From Mytilus californianus (Eukaryota; Mollusca; Bivalvia; Mytilida; Mytilidae): a stretch of 64,000 bases of DNA. A program made the position numbers and the translations under genes. The notes beneath the pieces are model-generated. The model did not search any database and had not been told where the DNA came from. It saw nothing but the letters and a program-made list of their open reading frames with translations. This document shows positions 1-8,589 of the stretch, in pieces. How positions within the stretch are numbered: position 1 is the first letter of the stretch; each line of letters starts with the position of its first letter. The stretch spans positions 137,131,635-137,195,634 of the forward strand of contig NW_026262668.1 in NCBI RefSeq assembly GCF_021869535.1, in the 5' to 3' direction.

Positions 1-309
1 TTGACCTGATAATCAGTTTTACCCCGTCAGATTTACTCTAAATGCTTTGGTTTCAGAGATATAAGCCAAAATCTACATTTTACTCCTTTGTTCTATTTTT
101 AGCCATGGTGGCCATCTTGGTTGGTTGGCGGGGTCATCGGACACATTTTTTAAACTAGATACCCTAATGATGATTGTGGCCAAGTTTGGTTAAATTTGGC
201 CCAGTGGTTTCAGAGGAGAAGATTTTTGTAAAAAGCTAACGACGACGGACGACGGACGCCAAGTGATGAGAAAAGCTCACTTGGCCCTTCGGGCCAGGTG
301 AGCTAAAAA
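1..309 (+). repeat. Hairpin-ended dispersed repeat (GGCC family), 3' part
   Basis: The sequence ends in a GGCCCTTCGGGCC hairpin followed by AGGTGAGCTAAAA (about 282-306), after a run of GACGGACG units. The same ending closes the copies at 13.97-15.17 kb and 29.73-30.89 kb, and it opens the inverted copy at 63.59 kb. No protein is encoded. The 5' part lies outside the window. Confidence 0.7.
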
Positions 310-365
310 GGCGGGTGCGTAATTTTATACAAGTGCACACGCTAAATTATATCTCGTCTGGCTAC
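310..365 (+). other. Short spacer resembling another repeat's 5' end
   Basis: The stretch AGTGCACACGCTAAATTATATCTCG near 332 resembles the 5' end of the elements at 23,838 and 43,970 (GAGTGCACACGCTG, then TGTCTCGCC). The minisatellite starts directly after it. It may be the left edge of a diverged member of that family whose interior is the 47-bp array. Confidence 0.3.
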
Positions 366-534
366 GGAAAAGTGGCTATATTGATTCGTGTTGTCTTATG
401 TACTTCTGAACAGGAATGGTGGTTATATTGGTTGGTGTTGTTTGGTGTACTTTTAAACAGGAAGGTTGGTGTTGTCTGATGAACCTCTGAATAGGAATGG
501 TGGCTATATTGGTTGGTGTTGTGTGATGTACTAT
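366..534 (+). repeat. 47-bp minisatellite, left part
   Basis: This stretch holds three to four degenerate copies of the 47-bp unit built on AACAGGAATGGTGGCTATAT and TGTTGTCTGATGTAC. The array continues at 8,590 beyond the LTR retrotransposon. The last four bases, CTAT, are the left target-site duplication. Confidence 0.85.
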
Positions 535-995
535 TGTAACACAACAAGATAGTTAGTTAACAGTTTATTTACGCCAAATGAGCCGATGTCCCATACAGTA
601 AATACATAGGTATATATACAGAATATAACAGTTTGTCAAAGTTTCTATTAATTTGACAATAATAGTTTTAATTCTAAAGGTACATAGATGAATATCTATT
701 AAGTTGACTCTAATTGACATGTTTTGACTAAGCTGGAAATTGATAGTTGTAGAATACACGTATGTCCAGTCTTTTAACTAATTGTTATTACAACATGTCA
801 CCATCTGGTTTGCATGTAAACATGTTTTTAAAGTTATATGCAACTTAGTGGTCAATTAAAACAACCTTTCCCAAGGTCATGATTTTCTTAATAGATATTC
901 CCCTGTATTTATTTTATTCAATTTAATAAACATTTTGAGAATATATAATCATAAATATAAATATATATATATTTTAAGCCCATCATATTGTCACA
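535..995 (-). repeat. 3' LTR of the retrotransposon
   Basis: In element orientation it starts TGTGACAATATG and ends TTGTGTTACA. It carries AATAAA-like signals in an AT-rich stretch and a short (TA)n run. A 64-codon open frame inside it (565-759) is repeated in the other LTR and is not judged a gene. Confidence 0.95.
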
Positions 996-1009
996 TTCCT
1001 CCCTTTCTT
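996..1009 (-). promoter_or_regulatory. Polypurine tract (plus-strand primer)
   Basis: On the minus strand AAGAAAGGGAGGAA abuts the TGTGACA start of the 3' LTR. Position and composition are those of the RNase H-resistant primer for plus-strand DNA synthesis. It also fixes the element's orientation. Confidence 0.85.
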
Positions 1010-1382
1010 AAGAAATATAATTTTATATTTTAGTTAAAATCGGTGACAATATGAATGCTTACAAATTCCACAAAAAAACAATATTCATAAACAAAATCAT
1101 TTCAAAAGTTCAACAACATCTAAATGTCCAGCAATGTATAGTTCATACAATTCTTGTGTGAATAACTAAGTTGTTATAGTTCTATCATAACACTCCTCGT
1201 AACATCAAATATCGGAACTTCTTAATTCTAGAAAAAGGCGCAACCATCAACTGCGGACTGTCTTCATAACCCCGACTCCGGTGAACTGCTCCTCCGATCG
1301 TCGTTGTCAACTCCAACAATCCGTTTGTTTATCTGCAACGCCAATTCCCGTCATTCAGAAGTACTGCAACTACTCCGACTAT

Positions 1383-1580
1383 CGTTGATAACTCCGACCT
1401 CCATGTGATCCACCATCAGTCGTTGATATACTCCGACCTCCATGTGATCCACCATCAGTCGTTGATATACTCCGACCTCCATGTGATCCACCATCAGTCG
1501 TTGATATACTCCGACCTCCATGTGATCCACCATCAGTCGTTGATATACTCCAACCTCCATGTGATCCACCATTAGTCGTT
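1383..1580 (-). repeat. 39-bp tandem repeat in the retroelement 3' region
   Basis: About five near-identical 39-bp copies (CGTTGATATACTCCGACCTC core). The period is a multiple of three, so one minus-strand frame stays open for 73 codons with a 13-residue repeat. This is a by-product of the period and no protein is called. Confidence 0.85.
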
Positions 1581-1836
1581 GATATTACTCCTAACTGACC
1601 TAGCTTACCTACACTGTTGATTCAGGGTCCCTGACTAGGTTGCTCAGTTATCACCGGCTGAAACAATTCAGGCAAATCTACCTGTGATGTTGTAGAACGA
1701 TTCCCTCTACCAATATAAAGTTATGTGATCGTATAGTTTTATTTACATCTAAACGTCTGCGTTGTCCAAAAATCAAAGCCAATATCCAGTGTTCTTTTCC
1801 AATCATCATTCTTGTGGTCAGTTAACTTGATTGCTA

Positions 1837-2190
1837 CTACTCATTGTTTGACAAGTTGAGTACTGGATAATGGTTCTTAGTGGCTGGTTCCAATAGTGGT
1901 GCAGCATCTCTGGAGGCAGTACCATCGCCCTCAACATTAGTTGACATCACTTGATCGCCACCAAGGTATCTTGTGACTATTTGAACCTCTTTATTATTAT
2001 TCATTCTCTTGGCTAAACACCTATTCTTAATATTTTGACGATATTTACAAAATAAATATAACATAATCCCTATAGTAAAAGCAACAAAAAATAAATTAAT
2101 GCATTTAATAAATTTGATAGTTCAAAGTCGTCCTCAATAAGTTCTTACTGCTTTAATTTGGCAAATGAAATTATCAATGTGTTATCTTTT
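1837..2190 (-). other. Possible remnant of a third (membrane-protein) ORF
   Basis: This is the position where an env-like ORF would lie, in a 1.5-kb gap between pol and the 3' LTR. A 75-codon minus-strand frame (1,837-2,064) starts MLYLFCKYRQNIKNRC and ends in an acidic tail. Directly upstream, in other frames, are runs rich in Leu, Ile and Phe. A hydrophobic stretch followed by basic residues is what a C-terminal membrane anchor looks like, but stops and frame changes break it. No longer ectodomain frame exists. It could equally be chance AT-rich sequence. Confidence 0.25.
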
Positions 2191-2495
2191 TTAAATAAGA
2201 ACAAAAAAAAAACCTCTAAAGTTTTATGGAAAAAAAATAAGAAATATATTTTTCTCTCGGAAGGACTGAAAATGGTTTGAATAAGGTTTGACATTCAACC
2301 AACACTTTCCTTCCTTTTTCATAAACAAAGCTGTGATTCAGAGATAACTGATATTAATAGGATTTCTAAACAATCAACAATTTTTCAGCGATACATCTGA
2401 AGCGAGAATTAGAATGATTAATCAAAACAAAATTATTTTATATACACATATATTTATTTAAAAACAATCATCACGAAGCCTACGTCTACGTCGTG

Positions 2496-5400
2496 TTAGT
2501 CGTGCATTTTATTAAGATAACAAGAAATGTTTGAGAGAAAACTTAAAATTAATTCGTCTTTCTTTTCAGACTTTTTAACAATTCGTTTAGTTTTCTTTGG
2601 TATTCTAATTTCATCAACAGACATTTTTTGACTGCTTTCTGAATTATACCCATCGGAATTATTATTATCTGACATTCTATAACCGGAACCGGAAGTAACG
2701 GAAGAATTTTCATCCTCCTTTTCGCGTCGGTTTCTGTTTGCTATTTTCTGTTTTAATTCAGCGAGCGGAATATTGTCCTCGTCGGACGATGTTTCTCGTT
2801 CTTGTCGGTAACGATTTATGAGTCTTTCTCGAGGATTAGCGTCCGGAAGTTTACTTTCACTACCGTCACTGTCCTCGGGAGGTACAACATAATTTGTTTT
2901 CCTTAATTGCCTACCTTCTATATTTGTTGGAATAACCCATTCATCAATCTTAGCTTTTTTAAGGTGTTCTAAATGGACTTTTCTAGCGACAGACCCATCT
3001 AATTGGTTTTTAAGGACAAAAGTTACCGGAGAAGTTTTCTCAATTATTCTGTAATAAGGTTTCCACTTAGTGTCTAATTTACTTTTTCTTAAATGATTTT
3101 TGTAATATACTGGATCACCAATTTCTAAATTTATTTCTTGTCTATTTTTATTTGCGTTTTGTTTTTGTTTTTCTTTAGATTTCTTCAAATTTCTATGAAC
3201 TAAAACGAAAGATTTATGTTGTTGTTCTAACAAAATCTTGTGCGGATCTTCACCTACATATTTCCTTCTAGGTTTTAACAGATTATCAATTGGAAGAACA
3301 GGATCTCTATTGTATAAAAGAAAAAATGGAGAAAATTTTGTTGATTCATTTTTTTGAAACCTAATAGCTGCTATTGTTTGATTTAAGCATACGTCCCAAG
3401 TAGACGCGTCACTTTGCAATTTCTTTGCCATGACGTCATGAAGCGTCCTGTGAAATCTTTCTACTTTCGCGTTTCCCTGTGGATGATAAAAAGAAGTTGT
3501 TATGTGACTTATATTCAATTCTTTTAAAGTTTCTTCAAATATTTTGGAGGTGAATTCACCGCCATTGTCTGACACTATAACCAAAGGCACATAAAAGTTT
3601 GGAATTATTTCTTCAATTAATAAATGAACAACATTTTCCGAAGTTTTATTTGGAACAGGAAAAGCCAAAGGCCACCCGCTGTAATGACAAACAAAGCTAA
3701 CAATATACTTATTTCCTGACAATGATGTAGGATAAGGTCCAGATAGATCTACCCCTATCTTAGCAAATGGAAATGGTGGTACATCAGATATTTGTAATAA
3801 AGGTTTTGTTTTACCTGCACTTTGAGATTGACAGATAACACAGGAATTAATATATGAATTTAGTTCTTTATATAACTTTGGCCAAAAATATTTTTGCCTA
3901 ATTGAATCGTGACATTTGTCAATGCCTAAATGACTTAGGTTGTCATGATAACTTTTAATGACCTCATTTCTTAATTGTAATGGAATGTAAAGCCTTAATT
4001 TTAAATCATCATCGGGGTGAGAAATGTAATAAAGTATATCATTGATAATAATATGTTTATTATCAACACTCCTTGAAGCTTTACCTGTGTTAATTTGATT
4101 AATAATTTCCGAAAGTTCTATGTCTAAAGATTGTTCAATTTTCATGTCATATCCAGGAATCGTGCATTCCTTAACGCTTAATTGGTCATCTTCCTTATAG
4201 TCACAACTTGCAAAATCTTTTGGATTGAACTGATTTGAGTTCAAAGTATTGATCTGAAAAGCCTTGTCACTTATATCTACTTCAATTGTTTCATTTTGGT
4301 TTTGATTGTTTTCTTGACCCGGAGGTCTTCTTGAAAGATAGTCAGCAATAGTGTTATCAGTGCCCGCAAGCCATTCAATCTTGCAATTATAACTTGCAAT
4401 ACCTAAAGCCCAAAGCTGTAATTTCTTGTTACATTGTGGCGAGAGCAAAAGGTACTTTAAAGGTTTGTGGTCAGTTCTGATAATAAATTCAGCCCCATGA
4501 AGATAATGATCTAATTTCTGTAATGCATAATGAATGCTAAATGCTTCTTTTTCAATAGTAGACCATCTAGACTGTGTATCAGACAATTTATGAGATAAAA
4601 AATAAAAAGGTTTTTCTTTTCTAAAACATGGTAAATGAGTTTCTTCCTCCTCGCAAGGTTGCGTAAGACATGCACCTATGGTATCATTAGACGCATCAGT
4701 ATATAAAACATAAGGTTTCTTCAAGTCTGGGTATGCTAATAAAGGAGTCACAGTTAAACTATATTTTAAAAAATCAAAAGCTTTTTGACATTCCTCATCC
4801 AATTGAAACTTAGCATACTTTTTTGTTAGAGCAACTAAAGGTATAGAAATTTTTGAAAAATTTGGAATAAATCGTCTATAGTATGAACACGCCCCTATAA
4901 AACTTCTTACTTCCTTAACCGTAACAGGGTTTGGTAAAGTTTTAATTGCTTCGACTTTGCCATCGTCCGGTTTTACACCGTCGATATTGATTTTAAATCC
5001 TAAATAATTGGTTTCTTTCTGTAAAAATTGACATTTCTTTAATTTCAACTTCAAATTATGTTGCCTTAATCTATCAAATACTTGCTGAATATGATCAAAA
5101 TGTTCTTCTAGAGTTTCAGAAAATATCAAAATATCATCTATATACGAGATAGCAAATTTTAGGTCTTGTAAGACTATCTCCATCAATTGACTAAATACAG
5201 CAGGACTATTTTGTAACCCAAATGGCATAACATTAAATTCAAACAATCCTCGATGACAAACAAATGCTGTTTTTGATTTATCTTCGTCTGCCATCTGGAC
5301 TTGCCAAAATCCACTGCGAAGATCGATTAGGCTGTAGAACTTTGCAGCCCCTAAAAGGGTCAATATATCGTCGATAACCGGTAACGGATATCGGATCGCT

Positions 5401-6953
5401 AATGTATTAGAGTTTAAATTTCTGAAATCAATGCAGAAACGTGTGGTTTTATCCTTTTTATCCATTAATACTACTGGTGACGAATAATTACTGTTAGACC
5501 TTCGAATAATGTTTGCTTCTAACATGTCAGTTATTGCCTTATTGACTATTTCCCTTTTATGTAATGGAGTTCTATATGGTTTCAATTTAACCGGGGGATT
5601 ATCACCCGTGTCAATCCTCATTTTTACAGTGTCAGTTTGACCTAATTCAGTATCCTTAAAAGCAAAAACATCTCTATTATTGTTCAATATTTGTAACACC
5701 CTACCCCTATAAGCATCAGGAACATTAAGATCAGTTTCAAAAACATTCTCAATTTCAGAGTGTTCTTGAGTAGATTCAAGTGAGACAACATTTTCTTCTA
5801 AAACCGGTGAAGCCCTGCCTATTGCTATGCCCCTTCTAAATTTATAAGTTCTATTCGTAGTATTAACTATAAGAACTGGCATTTGACGTTTTTCATTAAT
5901 CTTTGCAACTGAATTAGCAACCATTAAACCTGGTTGAGAACTCAAATGCCCCTTAGTAATTGGTGAAATTTCAAAAGATTTAGAACTTGAAAAGGTATAA
6001 TTTTTATTACCTTTTACATAACAGATATTGCTAGTCTGAGGTTTAAAGACAGTGGTACGAGCAAGTCTAACAATTGAAGCTATGTGAATATCTTCTACTA
6101 ATGGTACATAAGTTTTATTTACCCTTAAACACCCCAAATCAAAATAAACTCTAACACCAAATTTAACTAACCAATCACGGCCCAAAATTGCATTTCTGTT
6201 CATGTCAGATACCACATAAAAGGTATGATTCATTTTGTTTCCTTTCATGTTAAAGTCTAAATTTATACTTCCCAAAACATTTAAAGAAGCCCCGTTAACT
6301 CCTTGTAAATTGACTTTTCTTTTTTCTAATTTTGGTAATCCTTTAATTGAATTGTAAATTTTATTATGCAATAAAGATACTGAAGCTCCACTGTCAATTA
6401 AACTTCTAACTTTCATATGTGCTATTTTAATCAAACAAGAATTTGGATTTCCCGCCAAATTAATTTCATAAGTTTCGACTTGATCAGTTTCACTTTGAGT
6501 TATGTTTTCGGTTATGTTACCCAAAGGTATTTGTTCATGATAAATTTCAATGTTTCTATTTTGTACGTTTGAATTTCGCGCTCTAACTATTTTATTTCTG
6601 TTAAATTTTGAATTTCGCGCCATTTGTACTTCGTTTACTTCCGGTTTTGAATTAAAATTTCGCGCCATTTTTACTTTGTTTACTTCCGGTTTTGAATTAA
6701 AATTTCGCGCCATTTTTACTTTGTTTACTTCCGGTTTTGAATTAAAATTTCGCGCCATTTTTACTTTGTTTACCTCCGGTTTTGAATTACGATCGTTAGA
6801 ATGTTTATAATAACTTTGATTCCAGTGATAGGTAAAATTGTTAGAACATGCATTATTAAAGTTTGTTGATTTGTTATTTAATTTTTTTAACCATGATTCA
6901 TATATATTATATACAGGTTTTGTATTTCCATAATTAATTTTTCTCTCAAACAT
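2496..6953 (-). CDS. pol: Pol polyprotein (protease, RT, RNase H, integrase)
   Basis: A 1,485-residue frame. In order: an N-terminal extension with a 15-residue repeat; an aspartic protease with SLIDSGASVSLL (near residue 185); reverse transcriptase with FCIDFRNLN, DLRSGFWQV, MPFGLQNSPAVF and the catalytic YIDD; RNase H with LYTDASNDTIGACL and RTDHKPL; integrase with an HX4H-type zinc finger ending CVIC, then catalytic D in VDLSGPY, D in SDNGGEF and E in NAKVERFHR; and a basic C-terminus with a GPY/F-like module (WKPYYRI). All catalytic residues are present and nothing breaks the frame. The frame is open upstream of the ATG as far as the end of gag, in the -1 register, so it is probably made as a Gag-Pol fusion and this ATG need not be used. 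Confidence 0.97.
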   Translation of the reverse strand: MFERKINYGNTKPVYNIYESWLKKLNNKSTNFNNACSNNFTYHWNQSYYKHSNDRNSKPEVNKVKMARNFNSKPEVNKVKMARNFNSKPEVNKVKMARNFNSKPEVNEVQMARNSKFNRNKIVRARNSNVQNRNIEIYHEQIPLGNITENITQSETDQVETYEINLAGNPNSCLIKIAHMKVRSLIDSGASVSLLHNKIYNSIKGLPKLEKRKVNLQGVNGASLNVLGSINLDFNMKGNKMNHTFYVVSDMNRNAILGRDWLVKFGVRVYFDLGCLRVNKTYVPLVEDIHIASIVRLARTTVFKPQTSNICYVKGNKNYTFSSSKSFEISPITKGHLSSQPGLMVANSVAKINEKRQMPVLIVNTTNRTYKFRRGIAIGRASPVLEENVVSLESTQEHSEIENVFETDLNVPDAYRGRVLQILNNNRDVFAFKDTELGQTDTVKMRIDTGDNPPVKLKPYRTPLHKREIVNKAITDMLEANIIRRSNSNYSSPVVLMDKKDKTTRFCIDFRNLNSNTLAIRYPLPVIDDILTLLGAAKFYSLIDLRSGFWQVQMADEDKSKTAFVCHRGLFEFNVMPFGLQNSPAVFSQLMEIVLQDLKFAISYIDDILIFSETLEEHFDHIQQVFDRLRQHNLKLKLKKCQFLQKETNYLGFKINIDGVKPDDGKVEAIKTLPNPVTVKEVRSFIGACSYYRRFIPNFSKISIPLVALTKKYAKFQLDEECQKAFDFLKYSLTVTPLLAYPDLKKPYVLYTDASNDTIGACLTQPCEEEETHLPCFRKEKPFYFLSHKLSDTQSRWSTIEKEAFSIHYALQKLDHYLHGAEFIIRTDHKPLKYLLLSPQCNKKLQLWALGIASYNCKIEWLAGTDNTIADYLSRRPPGQENNQNQNETIEVDISDKAFQINTLNSNQFNPKDFASCDYKEDDQLSVKECTIPGYDMKIEQSLDIELSEIINQINTGKASRSVDNKHIIINDILYYISHPDDDLKLRLYIPLQLRNEVIKSYHDNLSHLGIDKCHDSIRQKYFWPKLYKELNSYINSCVICQSQSAGKTKPLLQISDVPPFPFAKIGVDLSGPYPTSLSGNKYIVSFVCHYSGWPLAFPVPNKTSENVVHLLIEEIIPNFYVPLVIVSDNGGEFTSKIFEETLKELNISHITTSFYHPQGNAKVERFHRTLHDVMAKKLQSDASTWDVCLNQTIAAIRFQKNESTKFSPFFLLYNRDPVLPIDNLLKPRRKYVGEDPHKILLEQQHKSFVLVHRNLKKSKEKQKQNANKNRQEINLEIGDPVYYKNHLRKSKLDTKWKPYYRIIEKTSPVTFVLKNQLDGSVARKVHLEHLKKAKIDEWVIPTNIEGRQLRKTNYVVPPEDSDGSESKLPDANPRERLINRYRQERETSSDEDNIPLAELKQKIANRNRREKEDENSSVTSGSGYRMSDNNNSDGYNSESSQKMSVDEIRIPKKTKRIVKKSEKKDELILSFLSNISCYLNKMHD
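6620..6790 (-). repeat. 45-bp in-frame tandem repeat in the pol N-terminus
   Basis: Almost four copies of a 45-bp unit encode the 15-residue repeat NSKPEVNKVKMARNF. It lies between the frameshift site and the protease. Copies are nearly identical, so the expansion is young, and its length keeps the frame. Confidence 0.9.
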
Positions 6954-6977
6954 CTTATTTCCCCTTATTCCCTTAAA

Positions 6978-7022
6978 AGTCTCCCTATTGGCTTCAGCAT
7001 AAAGAGACCGTCTTAGTTTAAA
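6978..7022 (-). promoter_or_regulatory. -1 ribosomal frameshift site between gag and pol
   Basis: In the gag frame the last sense codons are AAT TTA AAC before TAA, giving the heptamer T TTA AAC (7,022-7,016), an exact X XXY YYZ slippery site. After a 6-nt spacer, GGTCTCTT (7,009-7,002) can pair with GGGAGACT (6,985-6,978) around a 16-nt loop, with 8 pairs of which 3 are G-U. Slipping back one base after AAC enters CTA AGA CGG, and this frame is open into pol. Heptamer, spacing and stem match known -1 frameshift signals; function is inferred. Confidence 0.8.
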
Positions 7023-8014
7023 TTTTCTCTTGGTTTCCCGAATTGTTCATTTGGTCTTGCTCTACAATTTCTTTGATAATGACCTGGTTTACCACAATTC
7101 CAACAGAAGAATGTTCCTCTTGATTGTCCTGTTAAGTTAGGATTATTTTGGACAGAATTAAACCTTCTAGGAGGATATGAATTTACATTATTACTTAGCG
7201 TGTTGTCATTAAAATTCCTTCGGGGCACATGTAATTCGGCACGCGAACTTACTGTGTTTACATGAAATTTTGCATTATTATCCCTACAATATTTTGCCTT
7301 ATGGCCAAATCGCTTACAATAGTTACATTTTACACCTATTTCTCGGTAATGTGATACGTCCATTGGTGTAATATTACGCTCATTACCGTTACTTTTTTTC
7401 AAGTCAAATTTTCGTCTTAATTGCGTTTCAGCCATTGCCGAGTTTACTGCTTGAGCCAAAGTTTGTGGATTTTCACGCATTATTTTCATTCTCAAATAAT
7501 CTTGATACAACCCGTTTATGAAAAAGTTAACTAATTGAAGTTGAACAATTGGTTGATTGATATCTTGCCCTCTAAAAGCATCTGTTGCTAAAGTTAAAAT
7601 TCGTTCTCCAAATATGGGAACATTTTCGCCAACTTTCTGATGAACCTTATTCAGAAGTTCAAATGCATATGATGCATCAGGAATATGCCCATAACGAAAA
7701 TTCAATTGAGTTTTTAGATTATCCCAACTGTTATTTCCGGCATCTGTTTCTGTTAACCACCTAGCAATGAAATCACTTACTGGCCCTACAGAAGTTTGAT
7801 AACATACCATTTTACAATCGTTCGGATTTAAATTGGTAATCATTGCATATTTTTCTATGGATCGAATCCATTGAGAATATTTTTCTGAATTTGAACCATC
7901 AAAGCCTTCAACTATCGAATTGACACCGTTTGCAGTTAATTTTTGAGTAAGACTTTGAACTTGTGTTGCTAAATTTTGAAAAACTAACCCTACATTAAAT
8001 TCTTGTTCAGCCAT
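7013..8014 (-). CDS. gag: Gag polyprotein with two zinc knuckles
   Basis: A 333-residue frame from the ATG at 8,014 (MAEQEFNVG). An in-frame ATG 84 nt upstream adds a hydrophobic leader that looks like untranslated sequence, so I prefer the inner start. The middle is a retroviral capsid-like helical region. The C-terminal third has two CX2CX4HX4C zinc knuckles, CNYCKRFGHKAKYC and CWNCGKPGHYQRNC, which bind the element's RNA. The stop (7,013-7,015) is the codon straight after the slippery heptamer, so most ribosomes would make Gag and a minority Gag-Pol. Confidence 0.95.
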   Translation of the reverse strand: MAEQEFNVGLVFQNLATQVQSLTQKLTANGVNSIVEGFDGSNSEKYSQWIRSIEKYAMITNLNPNDCKMVCYQTSVGPVSDFIARWLTETDAGNNSWDNLKTQLNFRYGHIPDASYAFELLNKVHQKVGENVPIFGERILTLATDAFRGQDINQPIVQLQLVNFFINGLYQDYLRMKIMRENPQTLAQAVNSAMAETQLRRKFDLKKSNGNERNITPMDVSHYREIGVKCNYCKRFGHKAKYCRDNNAKFHVNTVSSRAELHVPRRNFNDNTLSNNVNSYPPRRFNSVQNNPNLTGQSRGTFFCWNCGKPGHYQRNCRARPNEQFGKPRENLN

Positions 8015-8104
8015 TTTTGAGAATATAATAATTAAGATTATCAAATAAAATTTCACTGTACCTTTCTTTAGAATTCGTCCTGGCACGGTACACCACAAAG
8101 ACTG
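8015..8104 (-). other. Retroelement leader with possible primer-binding site
   Basis: This is the 90-nt leader between the 5' LTR and gag. A TGG starts 9 nt inside the LTR (TGGTGTACCGTGCC, minus strand), which is the usual start of a tRNA primer-binding site. I could not match it to a particular tRNA 3' end, so the primer is unassigned. Confidence 0.4.
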
Positions 8105-8589
8105 TGTAACACAACAAGATAGTTAGTTAACAGTTTATTTACGCCAAATGAGCCGATGTCCCATACAGTAAATACATAGGTATATATACAGAATATAACA
8201 GTTTGTCAAAGTTTCTATTAATTTGACAATAATAGTTTTAATTCTAAAGGTACATAGATGAATATCTATTAAGTTGACTCTAATTGACATGTTTTGACTA
8301 AGCTGGAAATTGATAGTTGTAGAATACACGTATGTCCAGTCTTTTAACTAATTGTTATTACAACATGTCACCATCTGGTTTGCATGTAAACATGTTTTTA
8401 AAGTTATATGCAACTTAGTGGTCAATTAAAACAACCTTTCCCAAGGTCATGATTTTCTTAATAGATATTCCCCTGTATTTATTTTATTCAATTTAATAAA
8501 CATTTTGAGAATATATAATCATAAATATAAATATAAATATATATATATATAAATATATATATATATTTTAAGCCCATCATATTGTCACA
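8105..8589 (-). repeat. 5' LTR of the retrotransposon
   Basis: This partner of the 535-995 LTR is longer only because its (TA)n tract, around 8,530-8,570, is expanded. It should contain the promoter and cap site; an exact start cannot be read. Confidence 0.95.

Larger units (their letters stand above)
535..8589 (-). mobile_element. Complete Ty3/Gypsy LTR retrotransposon
   Basis: Seen: LTRs of 461 bp (535-995) and 485 bp (8,105-8,589) match base for base as far as I compared them, apart from about 24 bp of AT microsatellite. Their ends are TGT and ACA. CTAT flanks the element on both sides (ACTAT if one shared A is counted). Between the LTRs, on the minus strand, lie a leader, gag, pol, a 1.5-kb 3' region and a polypurine tract. 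The order protease, reverse transcriptase, RNase H, integrase is that of Metaviridae. Inference: the insertion is recent and may still be competent. It sits inside a 47-bp minisatellite whose unit is rejoined exactly if the element is removed. Confidence 0.97.

Noticed and set aside
565-759. 64-codon frame in each LTR as an accessory gene
   Set aside because: It is identical in both LTRs because the LTRs are identical; no motif or start context suggests a protein.
8015-8104. Assignment of the retroelement primer to a specific tRNA
   Set aside because: The TGG-starting stretch did not match any tRNA 3' end I could recall with confidence.
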